Source: Fusobacterium sp. IOR10 (GTDB lineage: Bacteria; Fusobacteriota; Fusobacteriia; Fusobacteriales; Fusobacteriaceae). From it: a DNA stretch of 64,000 bases. The notes beneath the pieces were generated by a model. It was not told the origin of the DNA, made no database searches, and saw only the letters and a list, made by a program, of their open reading frames with translations. Positions within the stretch are counted from its first letter, which is position 1; each line of letters begins with the position of its first letter. The position numbers and the translations under genes were made by a program. This document shows, one piece after another, positions 8,990-18,868 of this stretch. The stretch lies in the NCBI RefSeq assembly GCF_010367435.1, contig NZ_WJWY01000007.1:22577-86576 (forward strand), in the 5' to 3' direction.

Positions 8990-10000
8990 TTACATAATTT
9001 CACTAATTTTAACAGGTCTTCCTTCAACTAAAGATTTTTTAGCTGCAATTCCTATTAACACTGGTTTTAATCCATCCATTACTGTTACTGGAGTTTCTGT
9101 GTCGTTTACTATTGCATCAACAAATTCTTGCATTTCTTGAGAGAATGAAGCCATATATCTTTCTAAGAAGAAGTATAGTGGTTTTTCTCCAGTTACTCCG
9201 TCTTTAGTAGATATTATTGCTGTAGAGTTTGAGTCATTTTTAGTTTCAACTGCTCCTTTAGAACCAAACACTTCTGCTCTTTGATCATATCCATAAGCTG
9301 CTTCTCTTGAATTATCTATAACTCCCATTGCTCCACTAGCAAATTTTAAAGTTATGATTGCTGTATCAATATCTCCAGCTTCTCCTATTTCTTTATTTAT
9401 AAGAGCTCCTCCAATTGCAAAAACTTCTTCTACTTCACTTCCAGATAAAAATCTCATCATGTCAAAATCATGAATAGTCATATCTAAGAATATTCCTCCT
9501 GAAACTTTTACATATTCAACAGGTGGAGCTTCAGGATCTCTTGAAGTAACCTTTATAACTTGAGGTTCCCCTACTTTTCCTGCTAAAACTGCTTGTTTTA
9601 TTGCTTTAAAGTTATGATCAAATCTTCTATTGAAACCAACTTGATATTTAACTTTAGTTTTTTCAACTGTTTCAATAACTTCTTTTATTTTTTCTAAGTC
9701 ATGATCTATTGGTTTTTCACAGAATACATGTTTCCCTGCAAGGGCAGCTTCCTTTGATATATTTGCATGAGTATTTGTTGAAGAACATATTATTACTGCA
9801 TCTATATCTTTATCATTTAATATTTTTTTATAATCTGTATATACTTCTTCTATTCCATGTTTTTTTGCAAATTCTTTTCCTTCTTCATTTAAGAAAGGAT
9901 CTGCAACAGCTTTAACTTTAGCTCCTCTAACACAAGTAGTTATACTTTCCACATGAACTTTTCCTATTCTTCCTAATCCAATAACACCTAAGTTTAACAT
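8990..10000 (-). CDS. iolG: inositol 2-dehydrogenase (Gfo/Idh/MocA family)
   Basis: NAD-dependent oxidation of myo-inositol to 2-keto-myo-inositol (scyllo-inosose), the first catabolic step. At 336 aa it matches the family: Rossmann motif GLGRIGKVHVE at the N-terminus (residues ~7-17), EKPID near 94 with the conserved lysine, and DMTIHDFDMMRF near 175 with the catalytic aspartate/histidine. It sits between iolE and iolC. A second, diverged Gfo/Idh gene opens the operon, so which of the two acts on the myo and which on the scyllo isomer is inferred from family resemblance. Confidence 0.88.
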   Translation of the reverse strand: MLNLGVIGLGRIGKVHVESITTCVRGAKVKAVADPFLNEEGKEFAKKHGIEEVYTDYKKILNDKDIDAVIICSSTNTHANISKEAALAGKHVFCEKPIDHDLEKIKEVIETVEKTKVKYQVGFNRRFDHNFKAIKQAVLAGKVGEPQVIKVTSRDPEAPPVEYVKVSGGIFLDMTIHDFDMMRFLSGSEVEEVFAIGGALINKEIGEAGDIDTAIITLKFASGAMGVIDNSREAAYGYDQRAEVFGSKGAVETKNDSNSTAIISTKDGVTGEKPLYFFLERYMASFSQEMQEFVDAIVNDTETPVTVMDGLKPVLIGIAAKKSLVEGRPVKISEIM

Positions 10001-10032
10001 TCTTCCATCTCCTTATATTGTATTAATATTTA

Positions 10033-10935
10033 TTATAATCCTGTTTTTTCTGCTATAAATTTTCTAGCTTTTAATGCATATTCGCATGGATTTGCTAAAC
10101 TTGGATCTTGTTCTGCTTCTACTACCATCCATCCTTTATAATCAGCATCTCCTATTATTTTAAATAATGGTTCAAAATCTATGTTTCCATCTCCTGGAAT
10201 TGTAAATGTTCCTTTTTTTACACCTTCTAAGAATGATCCTTTTTTGTTTTTAATTTCTGCGACTACTTCGTCTCTAACATCTTTTAAATGAATATGAGCT
10301 ATTCTTTTAATATAATCTTTTAGTAATTTTTCAGTTGCTTCTTGAGATCCTTCTGAATAGTAAATATGTCCTGAATCAAATAATAAGTAAACGTCATCAT
10401 TTGTTCCTTCCATAAATGTTTTAACTTCTTCTGGTGTTTGTACACCTGTTCCCATATGATGGTGAAGAGAAACTTTCATTCCTTTTTCTTTAGCTAACGC
10501 AGCTAATTTATTGTAACCTTTAAATACTCTATCCCATTCTTCAGCTGTAAAAACAGGTTTTTCATCAAATATAGATTTATCTAATCCTTGGATACTGTAT
10601 GTTTGTTCTGAACATCCTATTACTTCAGCTCCCATTTCATGTAAAAAATCTCTGTGTTTAATGAATTCTGCTATTGTTTCCTCTTCTTTTCCTGCTGCGA
10701 AAAATGTACTGAACCAAGCATTACAAATTTTAATTCCTCTCATTTCTAATTTTTTTCTTAAAACTTCTGTATCTTTTGGATATTTATTTCCAACTTCACT
10801 TCCAGTAAAACCAGCAAGAGCCATTTCAGATACACATTGTTCAAAAGTATTTTCTTTTCCTAAATCAGGTAAGTCATCATTTGTCCAAGCTATTGGTGCT
10901 ATTCCTAATTTTATATTATCTTTATTTAAATTCAT
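10033..10935 (-). CDS. iolE: myo-inosose-2 dehydratase
   Basis: TIM-barrel (AP-endonuclease-2-like fold) enzyme that dehydrates 2-keto-myo-inositol to 3D-trihydroxycyclohexane-1,2-dione. The 300-aa length is typical. Conserved blocks include [13 protein letters not shown] at the N-terminus, HHHMGTGVQ (~140), [11 protein letters not shown] (~177) and [11 protein letters not shown] (~212), the metal-ligand-bearing strands of the family. It lies 32 bp after iolD and 32 bp before iolG in the operon, consistent with the pathway. Confidence 0.94.
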   Translation of the reverse strand: MNLNKDNIKLGIAPIAWTNDDLPDLGKENTFEQCVSEMALAGFTGSEVGNKYPKDTEVLRKKLEMRGIKICNAWFSTFFAAGKEEETIAEFIKHRDFLHEMGAEVIGCSEQTYSIQGLDKSIFDEKPVFTAEEWDRVFKGYNKLAALAKEKGMKVSLHHHMGTGVQTPEEVKTFMEGTNDDVYLLFDSGHIYYSEGSQEATEKLLKDYIKRIAHIHLKDVRDEVVAEIKNKKGSFLEGVKKGTFTIPGDGNIDFEPLFKIIGDADYKGWMVVEAEQDPSLANPCEYALKARKFIAEKTGL

Positions 10936-10964
10936 TTTAATCCCCCTAATCCTATATTTATATT

Positions 10965-12896
10965 TTAATAATCTCTTGTTTCTTTTAACTCTTTTTCTAG
11001 TTCCCTTGTTGCTGCTTCAACTTCTTTTCTATTAGACACTTGAGCATTTCCAACTCTCCAGAAAGATTCATATCCATCTGTCATTGTTTTTGGTAAAACT
11101 TTTATATCTATTAAAGTTGATACACTTTGTTTTTTTGAATCTTCAATAGCTGCTAATAGTTCTTCTTCATTTTTTACAGTATAAGTTTTGCATCCATATG
11201 CTTCTGCGTTTTTAGCAAAGTCTATTTTTATTAGTTCCCCAGTCATTGTATCAGTTTTGTAATCCCTATATCTCATTTCTGTTCCAAAACTTTCCATTCC
11301 ATTTCCCATTTGAAGATTATTTATACATCCAAAAGCCATGTTATCAAATAACATTATATTAATCTTCTTTTTTTCTTGAATAGAAGTTACCAATTCTGAA
11401 TGTAACATCATATAAGAACCATCTCCAACCATTGTATAAACTTCTCTTTCATCTCCAACTGCAAGTTTTACACCAAGTGCTGCGTTTACTTCATATCCCA
11501 TACAAGAAAATCCATATTCAACATGGTAAGTTTCTGGAACAGAAGCTGTCCACACTCTTTGTAAATCTCCTGGCAAACTTCCTGAAGAACCTACAATAAC
11601 TGAATCTTTAGCTATATTTTTATTTAAAAGTCCTATTACTCTTGTTTGTGTTAAATAAGAACCAGTTAGTTCTCCAAATTCTTTTAAAACGTGAGGTAAA
11701 TGTCCTTTGATTTCTTCTTCATATCCTTCATCAAAATAATTAGTTTTATGTAATCTTTCTAATTCATTTTCCCAAGAATCTTTTGCATCCTTTATTTCAT
11801 TTTCATAACCACTTTTATAATTTTCTAAATTATCCATTAGTTTTTTTAATGTTTCCTTTGCATCTCCAACTAATGATAATCCATCCATTTTTTCTGCGTC
11901 AAATTCACCTATGTTTATATTTAAAAATTCTACATCTCTATCTTTAAATAACCATTTTGAAGCAGTTGTAAAATCTGTATATCTTGTTCCTACTCCTATT
12001 ATTAAATCAGCTTTTTTAGCTACTACATTAGCTGCTAAATTCCCAGTAGTACCAATTCCTCCTAGATTATATTTATTATCATATGGAATTGTACTTTTTC
12101 CTGCTTGAGTTTCCCCAAATGGAATATTAAATTTTTCACAAAAATCTTTAAATACTTCTCCTACACCTGAATATCTAACTCCACCACCACAAATTAACAT
12201 AGGGTGTTTCTTTCTTTTTATTAATTCTATTGCTTTTTCAATTAAATTTTCTGCTGGTAATATTCTTCCCATTGTATGAACTCTTTTTTTGAAAAATTCA
12301 ACAGGATAGTCATATACTTCACCTTGAACATCTTGAGGTAAAGCTATTGTTACAGCACCAGTATCACGTGGACTTGTTAATACTCTCATTGCATTAATCA
12401 TTGCTGTCATAAGTTGCTCTGGTCTATAAATTTTATCCCAATACTTTGAAACTGGTTTAAATGCATCATTTACTGTTATAGATAAATCATGAAATTGTTC
12501 TAACTGTTGTAACACTGGATCTGGTTGTCTACAAGCATATGTGTCCCCTGGTAAAAATAAAACTGGAATTCTATTTGCTGTTGCTGTTGCTGCAGCTGTT
12601 ACCATGTTCATAGCCCCTGGACCAACAGAAGATGTACAAGCATATATTTTTTTTCTATTATTTTGTTTAGCAAATCCCATTGCTGCAAGTGCCATACCTT
12701 GCTCATTTCTTCCTTGATGAACTCTTAATGAATGTTTTGTATATTTTAGTGCTTCTCCTAATCCTAAAACATTCCCATGTCCAAATATTGTAAATATTCC
12801 CTCTATAAATTTATTCTCAATACCATCAACCTCAATATATTGGTTATCCAAAAATTTTACTAATGCTTGTGCCATTGTTAATTTTACTCTTTCCAT
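10965..12896 (-). CDS. iolD: 3D-(3,5/4)-trihydroxycyclohexane-1,2-dione hydrolase
   Basis: Thiamine-diphosphate enzyme that opens the inositol-derived ring to 5-deoxy-D-glucuronate. The 643-aa product has the acetolactate-synthase-like three-domain layout: the N-terminal Pyr domain with the cofactor-activating glutamate region ([15 protein letters not shown], ~63), a central domain, and the C-terminal PP domain with the ThDP/Mg motif beginning at VGDGSYMM and ending at the N of [10 protein letters not shown] 69-bp gap with a hairpin separates it from the small membrane peptide gene upstream. Confidence 0.95.
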   Translation of the reverse strand: MERVKLTMAQALVKFLDNQYIEVDGIENKFIEGIFTIFGHGNVLGLGEALKYTKHSLRVHQGRNEQGMALAAMGFAKQNNRKKIYACTSSVGPGAMNMVTAAATATANRIPVLFLPGDTYACRQPDPVLQQLEQFHDLSITVNDAFKPVSKYWDKIYRPEQLMTAMINAMRVLTSPRDTGAVTIALPQDVQGEVYDYPVEFFKKRVHTMGRILPAENLIEKAIELIKRKKHPMLICGGGVRYSGVGEVFKDFCEKFNIPFGETQAGKSTIPYDNKYNLGGIGTTGNLAANVVAKKADLIIGVGTRYTDFTTASKWLFKDRDVEFLNINIGEFDAEKMDGLSLVGDAKETLKKLMDNLENYKSGYENEIKDAKDSWENELERLHKTNYFDEGYEEEIKGHLPHVLKEFGELTGSYLTQTRVIGLLNKNIAKDSVIVGSSGSLPGDLQRVWTASVPETYHVEYGFSCMGYEVNAALGVKLAVGDEREVYTMVGDGSYMMLHSELVTSIQEKKKINIMLFDNMAFGCINNLQMGNGMESFGTEMRYRDYKTDTMTGELIKIDFAKNAEAYGCKTYTVKNEEELLAAIEDSKKQSVSTLIDIKVLPKTMTDGYESFWRVGNAQVSNRKEVEAATRELEKELKETRDY

Positions 12897-12927
12897 ATTA
12901 TTCCTCGCTATATATAAAATTTTTTTG

Positions 12928-12951
12928 TAAGGGCATATTTCTATGCCCTTA
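12928..12951 (-). other. intra-operon hairpin between the symporter peptide gene and iolD
   Basis: A perfect 10-bp stem TAAGGGCATA/TATGCCCTTA (12928-12937 and 12942-12951) with a 4-base loop. No T run follows on the transcribed strand, so it is not a canonical terminator. It may protect or process the mRNA, allowing the transporter and enzyme parts to be expressed at different levels. Confidence 0.5.
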
Positions 12952-12965
12952 TTATATAATTACAA

Positions 12966-13073
12966 TTATCCACCTATTCCTAATAATACTATTTCTAAAA
13001 CTAACCAAATTACAGCTAATTTAGCCATCATATCAATTCCTTTAAAATCATCTTTTGTTAATTTTTCTGACAT
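12966..13073 (-). CDS. 35-aa membrane peptide next to the inositol symporter
   Basis: A 35-codon ORF beginning MSEKLTKDDFKGID, with one predicted transmembrane helix from about residue 17 to the end (LAVIWLVLEIVLLGIG). AAGGAGA precedes the ATG by 8 bases, and the gene starts 27 bp after the symporter stop. Position, size and topology suggest a small subunit of the sodium/solute symporter, by analogy with known tiny partners of sodium symporters (for example MetS-type subunits of the NSS family). No sequence family is recognised with certainty, so the role is inferred from context. Confidence 0.65.
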   Translation of the reverse strand: MSEKLTKDDFKGIDMMAKLAVIWLVLEIVLLGIGG

Positions 13074-13100
13074 CTTAAATCATCTCCTTAATAACTTTAA

Positions 13101-14696
13101 TTAATAATGTAATAATCCTATTCTAGAGAATAGTACATAATATAGAACAAATACTATACAAATTACTGCTGATAAATGATATCTATATTTCCAAGGTGTC
13201 ATTTCCACTGGAGCCTCTTTTCTTTTAAATGTATAAGGTTCTGGTCTAGGATTTTTCTTAGTCATATATACCATTAATAAAACTTCTAGTGGAAGCATTA
13301 TTCCAAGTATGTGTAAGAAATTTATATCTGGTTTTATGATTTCATATAATCCGTAGAAAACTATATGTAAAAGCATAGTTGCTTTTGCTGCTTTTGCTGT
13401 TGCTCTTCTTGTAAAGAATCCTACTAAAACTACTGCAAATAATGGAGCTGAATAGAATCCATTCATTTCTTGTAAGAATCCATATAGTCCACCTTTAAAG
13501 TACATAATGAAAGGAGCTACACAGATAGATAATACTGTTAGAGCTATTCCAACTCTTTTACCCATAGCTATTACTTTCTCGTCACTAGCGTCTTCTCCTC
13601 TAGCTTCTAATTTAGGTTTATAAAGATTTAAAGCAAATATTGTAGAAGTACTATTAAGTGCAGAGTTAAATGAACTTAATATAGCTCCAAATAATACTGC
13701 TGCAAAGAATCCTACCAATGGTTTAGGTAAAACTAAACCTACTAAAGCTGGATAAGCTAAATCTCCATTTGATAATCCTGGAATTAAGTGAAATGCTATA
13801 ACCCCTGGGAAAACTAAGATAAATGGTCCAAGTAATTTTAAACATCCTGCATATAAAACCCCTTTTTGACCTTCTTTTAGATTCTTAGCTCCAAAAGTTC
13901 TTTGAATGATCATTTGGTTTGTACACCAGTAATATAGATTATTAAATAACATTCCTGTAAATATTACTGCAAAAGGTACTGCTGAATGTTTATTTCCAAC
14001 TGCATTTAACTTTTCTGGATGATTTATAAACATTTCTGAAATACCCATTGAAATACTTCCATGTCCTAACTTCACTAAAGCTAAGATTGGTATTAATAAT
14101 CCACCAACTAGTAAACCTACACCATTTAAGGTATCTGATACTGCTACTGCTTTCAATCCACCTTTTACTGCATAAATAGCTCCAACTATTGCTATTACAG
14201 ATACAATTAAGGCTATAGTTGCAAAGTAGTTAAGTCCTGTTATTCCTTGAATATCAAATAACTGATTAAATACTATTGCTCCACTATAAAGAACTGTCGG
14301 TAAGTAAGTTAAAACATAACTTACAACAAATACCATTGAAATAATTTTTCTAAATCCACCGTCAAATCTTTCTTCTAGGAAATCTGGAACTGTTGTAATT
14401 CCTGCTCTTAAATATTTTGGTAAAAATATTAAAGCAAAAAGTACAAGTGTAACTGCTGCCCCTATTTCATAAGCTATAACACTTATTGAACTAGAATAAG
14501 ATATACCATTTTGACCTATTATCTGTTCTGATGATAAATTTGTTAACATCAAAGAACCTGCTATAAAAACCCCTGTTAAATCACGCCCACCTAAAAAGTA
14601 ACCATCATTTGTTTCTGTATCTTCACCCTTACAAATACGGTATGAAAAGAAAGCTACTAAAAATGTGAAAAATAAAAACGAAATTACTGTAAACAA
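13101..14696 (-). CDS. sodium/solute symporter (SSS family), probable inositol transporter
   Basis: Inner-membrane Na+-coupled transporter of the SLC5/SSS family. The 531-aa product is highly hydrophobic with about 13-14 membrane segments and SSS-like blocks such as NLSSEQIIGQNG near the N-terminus and GAILSSFNSALNSTSTIFALN mid-protein (shown here in separate parts: GAILSSFNSALN, then STSTIFALN). The start is TTG at 14696, six bases after a strong GGAGGGG site. Lying inside the iol operon between iolB and iolD, it most likely imports myo-inositol. Substrate is inferred from context. Confidence 0.88.
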   Translation of the reverse strand: MFTVISFLFFTFLVAFFSYRICKGEDTETNDGYFLGGRDLTGVFIAGSLMLTNLSSEQIIGQNGISYSSSISVIAYEIGAAVTLVLFALIFLPKYLRAGITTVPDFLEERFDGGFRKIISMVFVVSYVLTYLPTVLYSGAIVFNQLFDIQGITGLNYFATIALIVSVIAIVGAIYAVKGGLKAVAVSDTLNGVGLLVGGLLIPILALVKLGHGSISMGISEMFINHPEKLNAVGNKHSAVPFAVIFTGMLFNNLYYWCTNQMIIQRTFGAKNLKEGQKGVLYAGCLKLLGPFILVFPGVIAFHLIPGLSNGDLAYPALVGLVLPKPLVGFFAAVLFGAILSSFNSALNSTSTIFALNLYKPKLEARGEDASDEKVIAMGKRVGIALTVLSICVAPFIMYFKGGLYGFLQEMNGFYSAPLFAVVLVGFFTRRATAKAAKATMLLHIVFYGLYEIIKPDINFLHILGIMLPLEVLLMVYMTKKNPRPEPYTFKRKEAPVEMTPWKYRYHLSAVICIVFVLYYVLFSRIGLLHY

Positions 14697-14757
14697 AACA
14701 ACCCCTCCTTATTTTATGTTATACTCGCCCAAGAAAATAACATAATCTATATTTTTT

Positions 14758-15552
14758 TTATTTGTTAGGCCATATTTTAGCATTAGAATCCAACAACCAA
14801 GTATGAGCCTCATCGTCTACTCTTTTTGTCCATGGATTATTTTCCAAATGTCTTATCATCCAACAATAATACATTCCATAACCTGGTGCTGAAGTTTGAG
14901 GATGTGTTAAATCACCTGTAATTAATAGAGATGAATTATCCTTTATTTTAAATACATTTTCTCCTACAAATCCTGCTCCAAACCCTTGTGGTTTAGTAAA
15001 TTTATAGAAATATACCTCTGGTTGTGTGTGTGAATGTGGAGGATAACTTGACCATTTTCCTGGATAAGTTATTACTTCTCCCATTACCATATTAGAATAA
15101 GGTGCATTTTCATATTTAAATACATCTCTAACTAATCTTCTTGCAGTTCCATCCATTCCATCTTTCCCAAAAATATTATCTACACAATCTTCAGGAGTAT
15201 ATAATTTTGATTCAAATTCTTTTTCATTTGTAGTTTTTTGAATTCCTATTTCTGTTTCTTCTAGAAATTTAACTATAATTTTCTTATCTTTACAAACATG
15301 TAAGACATGAGGTCCAAAATCAAAAACATTTCCTCTTTTTGCTTGGTATTCTTCTTTTTCCCAATAAATTTTAATTTCACCTTGGAATAAGATTACTGCA
15401 GTTTCTTTAGTTAAGCTATATATTTCTAGCTCTTCACCTTTCTCACCCTTATATACATCAAAATCCATTAACATATTTTGAGTATGATCTTCTTCTCTTA
15501 CAACTGTATTAAATCCATTTACCAATTTGTTATTTGGTTGATATTTAATCAT
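14758..15552 (-). CDS. iolB: 5-deoxy-glucuronate isomerase
   Basis: Cupin-fold enzyme converting 5-deoxy-D-glucuronate to 5-dehydro-2-deoxy-D-gluconate (DKG), the substrate of IolC. The 264-aa product has the two-cupin arrangement; the C-terminal cupin carries the metal-ligand region PPHSHTQPEVYFYKF (~170-184) and a later THPQTSAPGYGMYYCW block. It is the second gene of the main operon, 37 bp after the first dehydrogenase gene. Confidence 0.93.
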   Translation of the reverse strand: MIKYQPNNKLVNGFNTVVREEDHTQNMLMDFDVYKGEKGEELEIYSLTKETAVILFQGEIKIYWEKEEYQAKRGNVFDFGPHVLHVCKDKKIIVKFLEETEIGIQKTTNEKEFESKLYTPEDCVDNIFGKDGMDGTARRLVRDVFKYENAPYSNMVMGEVITYPGKWSSYPPHSHTQPEVYFYKFTKPQGFGAGFVGENVFKIKDNSSLLITGDLTHPQTSAPGYGMYYCWMIRHLENNPWTKRVDDEAHTWLLDSNAKIWPNK

Positions 15553-15589
15553 TTTAATTCCTCCTAAAATTTTTAACCCTTTTTGATAA

Positions 15590-16609
15590 CTATTTTATAT
15601 CTACTAGCTTTCCTGTTTCAAATGATTCTTTACAAGCATAAGCTACCTTTGTACAATTAGTTCCATCATAAACTGTTACTTCAGGTTTTCTATTATTTAT
15701 TACACAATCTACAAATTCTTTTAATTCATTAACATATGATTCCTTAAATCTTTCTAGGAAATCTTGAGAACATTCTTTTCTAACTCCACTATTATCTAGA
15801 ATTTCAACTAGATTTTTTTGTGGAACACTTCCTATTCTTAAAATTCCTTCTGTTCCTATAATCTCACTTTCTACATTGTATCCATGAGGTGCTGTTCTTC
15901 CTGCAAATAAGAATCCCATTCCTCCATTTTTAAACTTCATAAGAGCTGAAACATTGTCTCCATCATTGTATTGACCAAACTCTGGATGTTTGTAACAACC
16001 TCCTATTGCCCATACTTGTGAAGGTTCATCTTCCATAAACCATCTTGCTAAGTCAATATCATGAACTGACATATCTAAGAACTCTCCACCTGAATGTCCT
16101 GCATAAGCTATCGCACCTTCTATACTTGATTCTGGATCTTGGCTGTATGATCTAAACATAAAAGGCTTCCCTATTTTCCCAGCTTTTACCATTTCTTTAG
16201 CATATTTATATGATGGATCAAATCTTCTCATAAATCCAAGCATAAATATCAAATCTTTCCCATAATTTTCCACTGCTTTTTCAGCTATTTTACATTCTTC
16301 AACTGTTGTTCCTAGTGGTTTTTCAGAAAAAACATGTTTTCCAGCTTTTAATGCTTTTTCAATTTGCTCACAATGTAACCCTGATGGTGATGAAACAAAT
16401 ATTGCATCTAATTCTTTATTATTAATCATCTCATCATAATTTTTATATGTATATTCTACTCCCCATTCTTTTTTTACTCTTTCAAGAATACTATCGTCTA
16501 ACCCACAAACTGCAACTAATTCAGCTTCTGGAATTGCGAAAGCTATATTTTCAGCATGTTTAATTCCTAATCTCCCTAATCCTACAATTCCAAACTTAAC
16601 TTTTTTCAT
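15590..16609 (-). CDS. Gfo/Idh/MocA-family dehydrogenase, probable inositol dehydrogenase paralogue
   Basis: A 339-aa NAD(P)-dependent oxidoreductase with an N-terminal Rossmann motif GLGRLGIKHAENI (~9-21), EKPLG (~97) and a catalytic DMSVHDIDLARWF block (~177). It is related to but clearly diverged from the iolG product in the same operon. As the first gene of the iol unit it may handle scyllo-inositol or another inositol stereoisomer, as IolX/IolW do in Bacillus; this is inference. Its ATG lies about 64 bp downstream of the predicted start site of the operon promoter. Confidence 0.82.
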   Translation of the reverse strand: MKKVKFGIVGLGRLGIKHAENIAFAIPEAELVAVCGLDDSILERVKKEWGVEYTYKNYDEMINNKELDAIFVSSPSGLHCEQIEKALKAGKHVFSEKPLGTTVEECKIAEKAVENYGKDLIFMLGFMRRFDPSYKYAKEMVKAGKIGKPFMFRSYSQDPESSIEGAIAYAGHSGGEFLDMSVHDIDLARWFMEDEPSQVWAIGGCYKHPEFGQYNDGDNVSALMKFKNGGMGFLFAGRTAPHGYNVESEIIGTEGILRIGSVPQKNLVEILDNSGVRKECSQDFLERFKESYVNELKEFVDCVINNRKPEVTVYDGTNCTKVAYACKESFETGKLVDIK

Positions 16610-16679
16610 TTCCCCTTAAGCCCTCCTTATAAAAGTTCTATAACTTGTTTATTCTTGGTTAATTCATTATCATGTTTTG

Positions 16680-16708
16680 AGTATATTATATTTTACAAAA
16701 TTTGTCAA
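16680..16708 (-). promoter_or_regulatory. consensus promoter of the iol operon
   Basis: On the minus strand: TTGACA (16708-16703), 17-bp spacer, TATACT (16685-16680). The predicted start is near 16673. The 11-bp palindrome ACAAAATTTGT (16695-16705) overlaps the -35 and spacer and is a plausible repressor site, possibly for the DeoR-type regulator encoded at 18986-19735. Confidence 0.8.
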
Positions 16709-16792
16709 ATTTATTTTGTCATTTCAGATTAAAATAGCCTTGTTTAACTATATATGTTTTGAAAGTAAACATTTATAAAATAAATACTTACT

Positions 16793-16841
16793 AAAAAAGA
16801 GGAGATACTACCCATGAAATGGTTTTTATCTCCTCTTTTTT
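16793..16841 (-). terminator. terminator of the Fe-ADH/aldolase unit
   Basis: A 15-bp perfect stem with core GAGGAGATA/TATCTCCTC (arms 16793-16807 and 16827-16841), and an inner CCAT/ATGG helix in the loop. A T run follows on the minus strand. It separates the aldolase gene from the iol promoter. Confidence 0.88.
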
Positions 16842-16844
16842 TTA

Positions 16845-17690
16845 TTAATTAGCTTTATTCTCAGTTCCAAAAATTTTTATATGTTTTTTTACGTTTAAAT
16901 AAGCTCCCTCTACTTCAGCTTCGCTTAATTGAAAATAATTTGTAATTTCATCATTTTTTTCTTTAACTTTATCATAAACTGATAAAAAAGTGGCTGTAGC
17001 AACATTTAATTTTGTTATACCATTTTCTATAGTTTTTTTGAAATCTTCCTCACATATACCACTTCCACCATGTAAAACTAACCTTGTATCTCCAACTGAT
17101 TCGTGTATTTTTTCTAGTATCTCAAAATTTAATTTTGGTTCTTCTTTATATACACCATGAGCGTTTCCAATAGCCACTGCCATAGCATCTATTCCAGTTT
17201 CTTTGGCTAATCTTATAGCTTCCCTTAAGTCAGTATATTTTACTTTATTTGCTTCTGTCCCATCTTCACTACCACCAACAATACCTATTTCAGCTTCAAC
17301 ATTGGCCTTATATTTTTTAGCCATTTCAACTACTTTTTTTGTTAATTTTATATTTTCTTCTATTGGAAGTTTTGATCCATCTATCATAACTGATGAGAAA
17401 CCAATATCCAATGCTTTTTTCACTGTTTCAATAGTTAACCCATGATCCAAATGGACAGCTACAGGAACTCTTGCTTGTTGAGCTGCTGCTACCATCATAG
17501 GCCCTATTAAGTCAAGTGGTGAATAGTTTAAACGAACTTCTGCTATTTGTAGTATTATTGGAGCTTGTAATTCTTCAGCTGCTTTAATTGCTCCAATTAT
17601 CATTTCCATATTAGCCACATTAAAAGCACCTACTCCATATTTTCCAGCATGAGCATTTTCCAATAATGTTTTTGATTTTACTAAAGGCAT
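16845..17690 (-). CDS. class II ketose-bisphosphate aldolase, likely DKG-6-phosphate aldolase (IolJ-like)
   Basis: Zinc-dependent aldolase of the FbaA/GatY/IolJ family. Metal-ligand blocks include VHLDHGLT (~81), GNAHGVYK (~175) and LHGGSGI (~204). The chosen start is ATG at 17690 (MPLVKSK, 281 aa) because this is where the family begins and GGGGATA precedes it; an in-frame upstream extension would overlap the previous gene. Only 1 bp separates it from the Fe-ADH stop, so translation is probably coupled. Beside an iol operon that lacks any other aldolase, it most likely splits DKG-6-phosphate into DHAP and malonate semialdehyde. A fructose- or tagatose-bisphosphate aldolase role remains possible. 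Confidence 0.85.
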   Translation of the reverse strand: MPLVKSKTLLENAHAGKYGVGAFNVANMEMIIGAIKAAEELQAPIILQIAEVRLNYSPLDLIGPMMVAAAQQARVPVAVHLDHGLTIETVKKALDIGFSSVMIDGSKLPIEENIKLTKKVVEMAKKYKANVEAEIGIVGGSEDGTEANKVKYTDLREAIRLAKETGIDAMAVAIGNAHGVYKEEPKLNFEILEKIHESVGDTRLVLHGGSGICEEDFKKTIENGITKLNVATATFLSVYDKVKEKNDEITNYFQLSEAEVEGAYLNVKKHIKIFGTENKAN

Positions 17691-17691
17691 A

Positions 17692-18846
17692 CTATCCCCA
17701 CAACTCTTGATAAATAGATACAATATCTTTGTGAGACACTGATTTTCTAGTATTAGCTGGACTTCCACTAGCTAGCGCATCATTAGCCATTTTATCTATA
17801 TTTTCAAAAAATACATTTTTATCTATGTTTAAATCTTCTAAAGTTGGGATTTCTAAATCTTTAAGTAATTGGCTTACTGCTTCTATAAATTTATTAGCAG
17901 CTTCTTCATCTGTCATTTCTGAAGTATAAACTCCTATGGCTTTTGATAAATCAACTAACTTATCTATAGCTCCTGATTTTAAGAATACTAAACATTTTTC
18001 AAGTAATACTGCATTTGATAAACCATGAGGAACATGAAATAAAGCTCCTATGGGTCTACTCATCCCATGAACTATTGTTACTGAAGAGTTATTAAAAGCA
18101 ATCCCTGCTTCTGTAGCAGCTGTTGCAACTATTTCTCTACTTTTTATATCTGAACCATCTTTATAAACTTTTACTAAATTATCAAATAATTTTTTAACTG
18201 CTGATATAGCAAATGTATCAGTTAATGGAAAGGATTTTTTAGAAGTATAAGCTTCTATTGCATGAGTTAAGGCATCTACACCAGTAGCTGCTGTTATTCC
18301 CTTTGGAGCAGTTAATGTAAATACAGGATCCACTATAGCCAAAGTAGGTATTAGTTTTCCACCTTGTAATAACATTTTTATATTGTTTTCTGTATCTGTT
18401 ATTATAGTAACCTTTGTAGCTTCTGATCCTGTTCCTGCTGTTGTTGGAATAGCAACTAAAACAGGAGGCTCATTTTCTATAATTTTTCCATTATAATCCC
18501 TTATATTTCCAGGATTAGTTATCATTGCTCCCACTGCTTTCATTGTATCTATTGGGCTTCCTCCACCTATTGCTATTAAAAATTCACATTTTTCTTCCTT
18601 GTAAATTTTTATTCCTTCTTCAACCATTTTATCTGTAGGTTCCCCGTTTACACCTGAATAAATAACACATTCTACTTCCACTTCTTTTAAAACATCTTCT
18701 AATTTTTTTACATTTCCCAATTTAACCATAACATCGTCTGTAACAATTAAAACTTTTTTCCCAAAAGTTTTTAAATTAACTTTTGATAATTGTAATGCCT
18801 CTTTCCCTGCTATAATTTGTTTAGGAATTTGAAATATATTCGCCAT
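17692..18846 (-). CDS. iron-containing alcohol dehydrogenase (type III)
   Basis: NAD(P)H-linked reductase of short aldehydes, 384 aa. The dinucleotide motif GGGSPIDTMKAVG lies near residue 95. The iron-ligand residues are in GVDALTHAIEAY (Asp, His) and in two later histidines within VHGMSRPIGALFHVPHG. Translationally coupled to the aldolase gene. In the inositol setting, reduction of malonate semialdehyde to 3-hydroxypropionate is attractive because no malonate-semialdehyde dehydrogenase (IolA) is present; lactaldehyde or 1,3-propanediol type reductase activity cannot be excluded. Confidence 0.87.
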   Translation of the reverse strand: MANIFQIPKQIIAGKEALQLSKVNLKTFGKKVLIVTDDVMVKLGNVKKLEDVLKEVEVECVIYSGVNGEPTDKMVEEGIKIYKEEKCEFLIAIGGGSPIDTMKAVGAMITNPGNIRDYNGKIIENEPPVLVAIPTTAGTGSEATKVTIITDTENNIKMLLQGGKLIPTLAIVDPVFTLTAPKGITAATGVDALTHAIEAYTSKKSFPLTDTFAISAVKKLFDNLVKVYKDGSDIKSREIVATAATEAGIAFNNSSVTIVHGMSRPIGALFHVPHGLSNAVLLEKCLVFLKSGAIDKLVDLSKAIGVYTSEMTDEEAANKFIEAVSQLLKDLEIPTLEDLNIDKNVFFENIDKMANDALASGSPANTRKSVSHKDIVSIYQELWG

Positions 18847-18868
18847 TGCTCCCCCTTTAAAATAACTT

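Noticed and set aside
10661..11035. 124-codon plus-strand frame spanning the iolE/iolD junction
   Set aside because: Opposite to two conserved genes; hydrophobic content is only the complement of coding codons.
17691..17768. N-terminal extension of the class II aldolase
   Set aside because: It would overlap the Fe-ADH C-terminus by 77 bp and matches nothing in the family; MPLVKSK at 17690 is the usual beginning.
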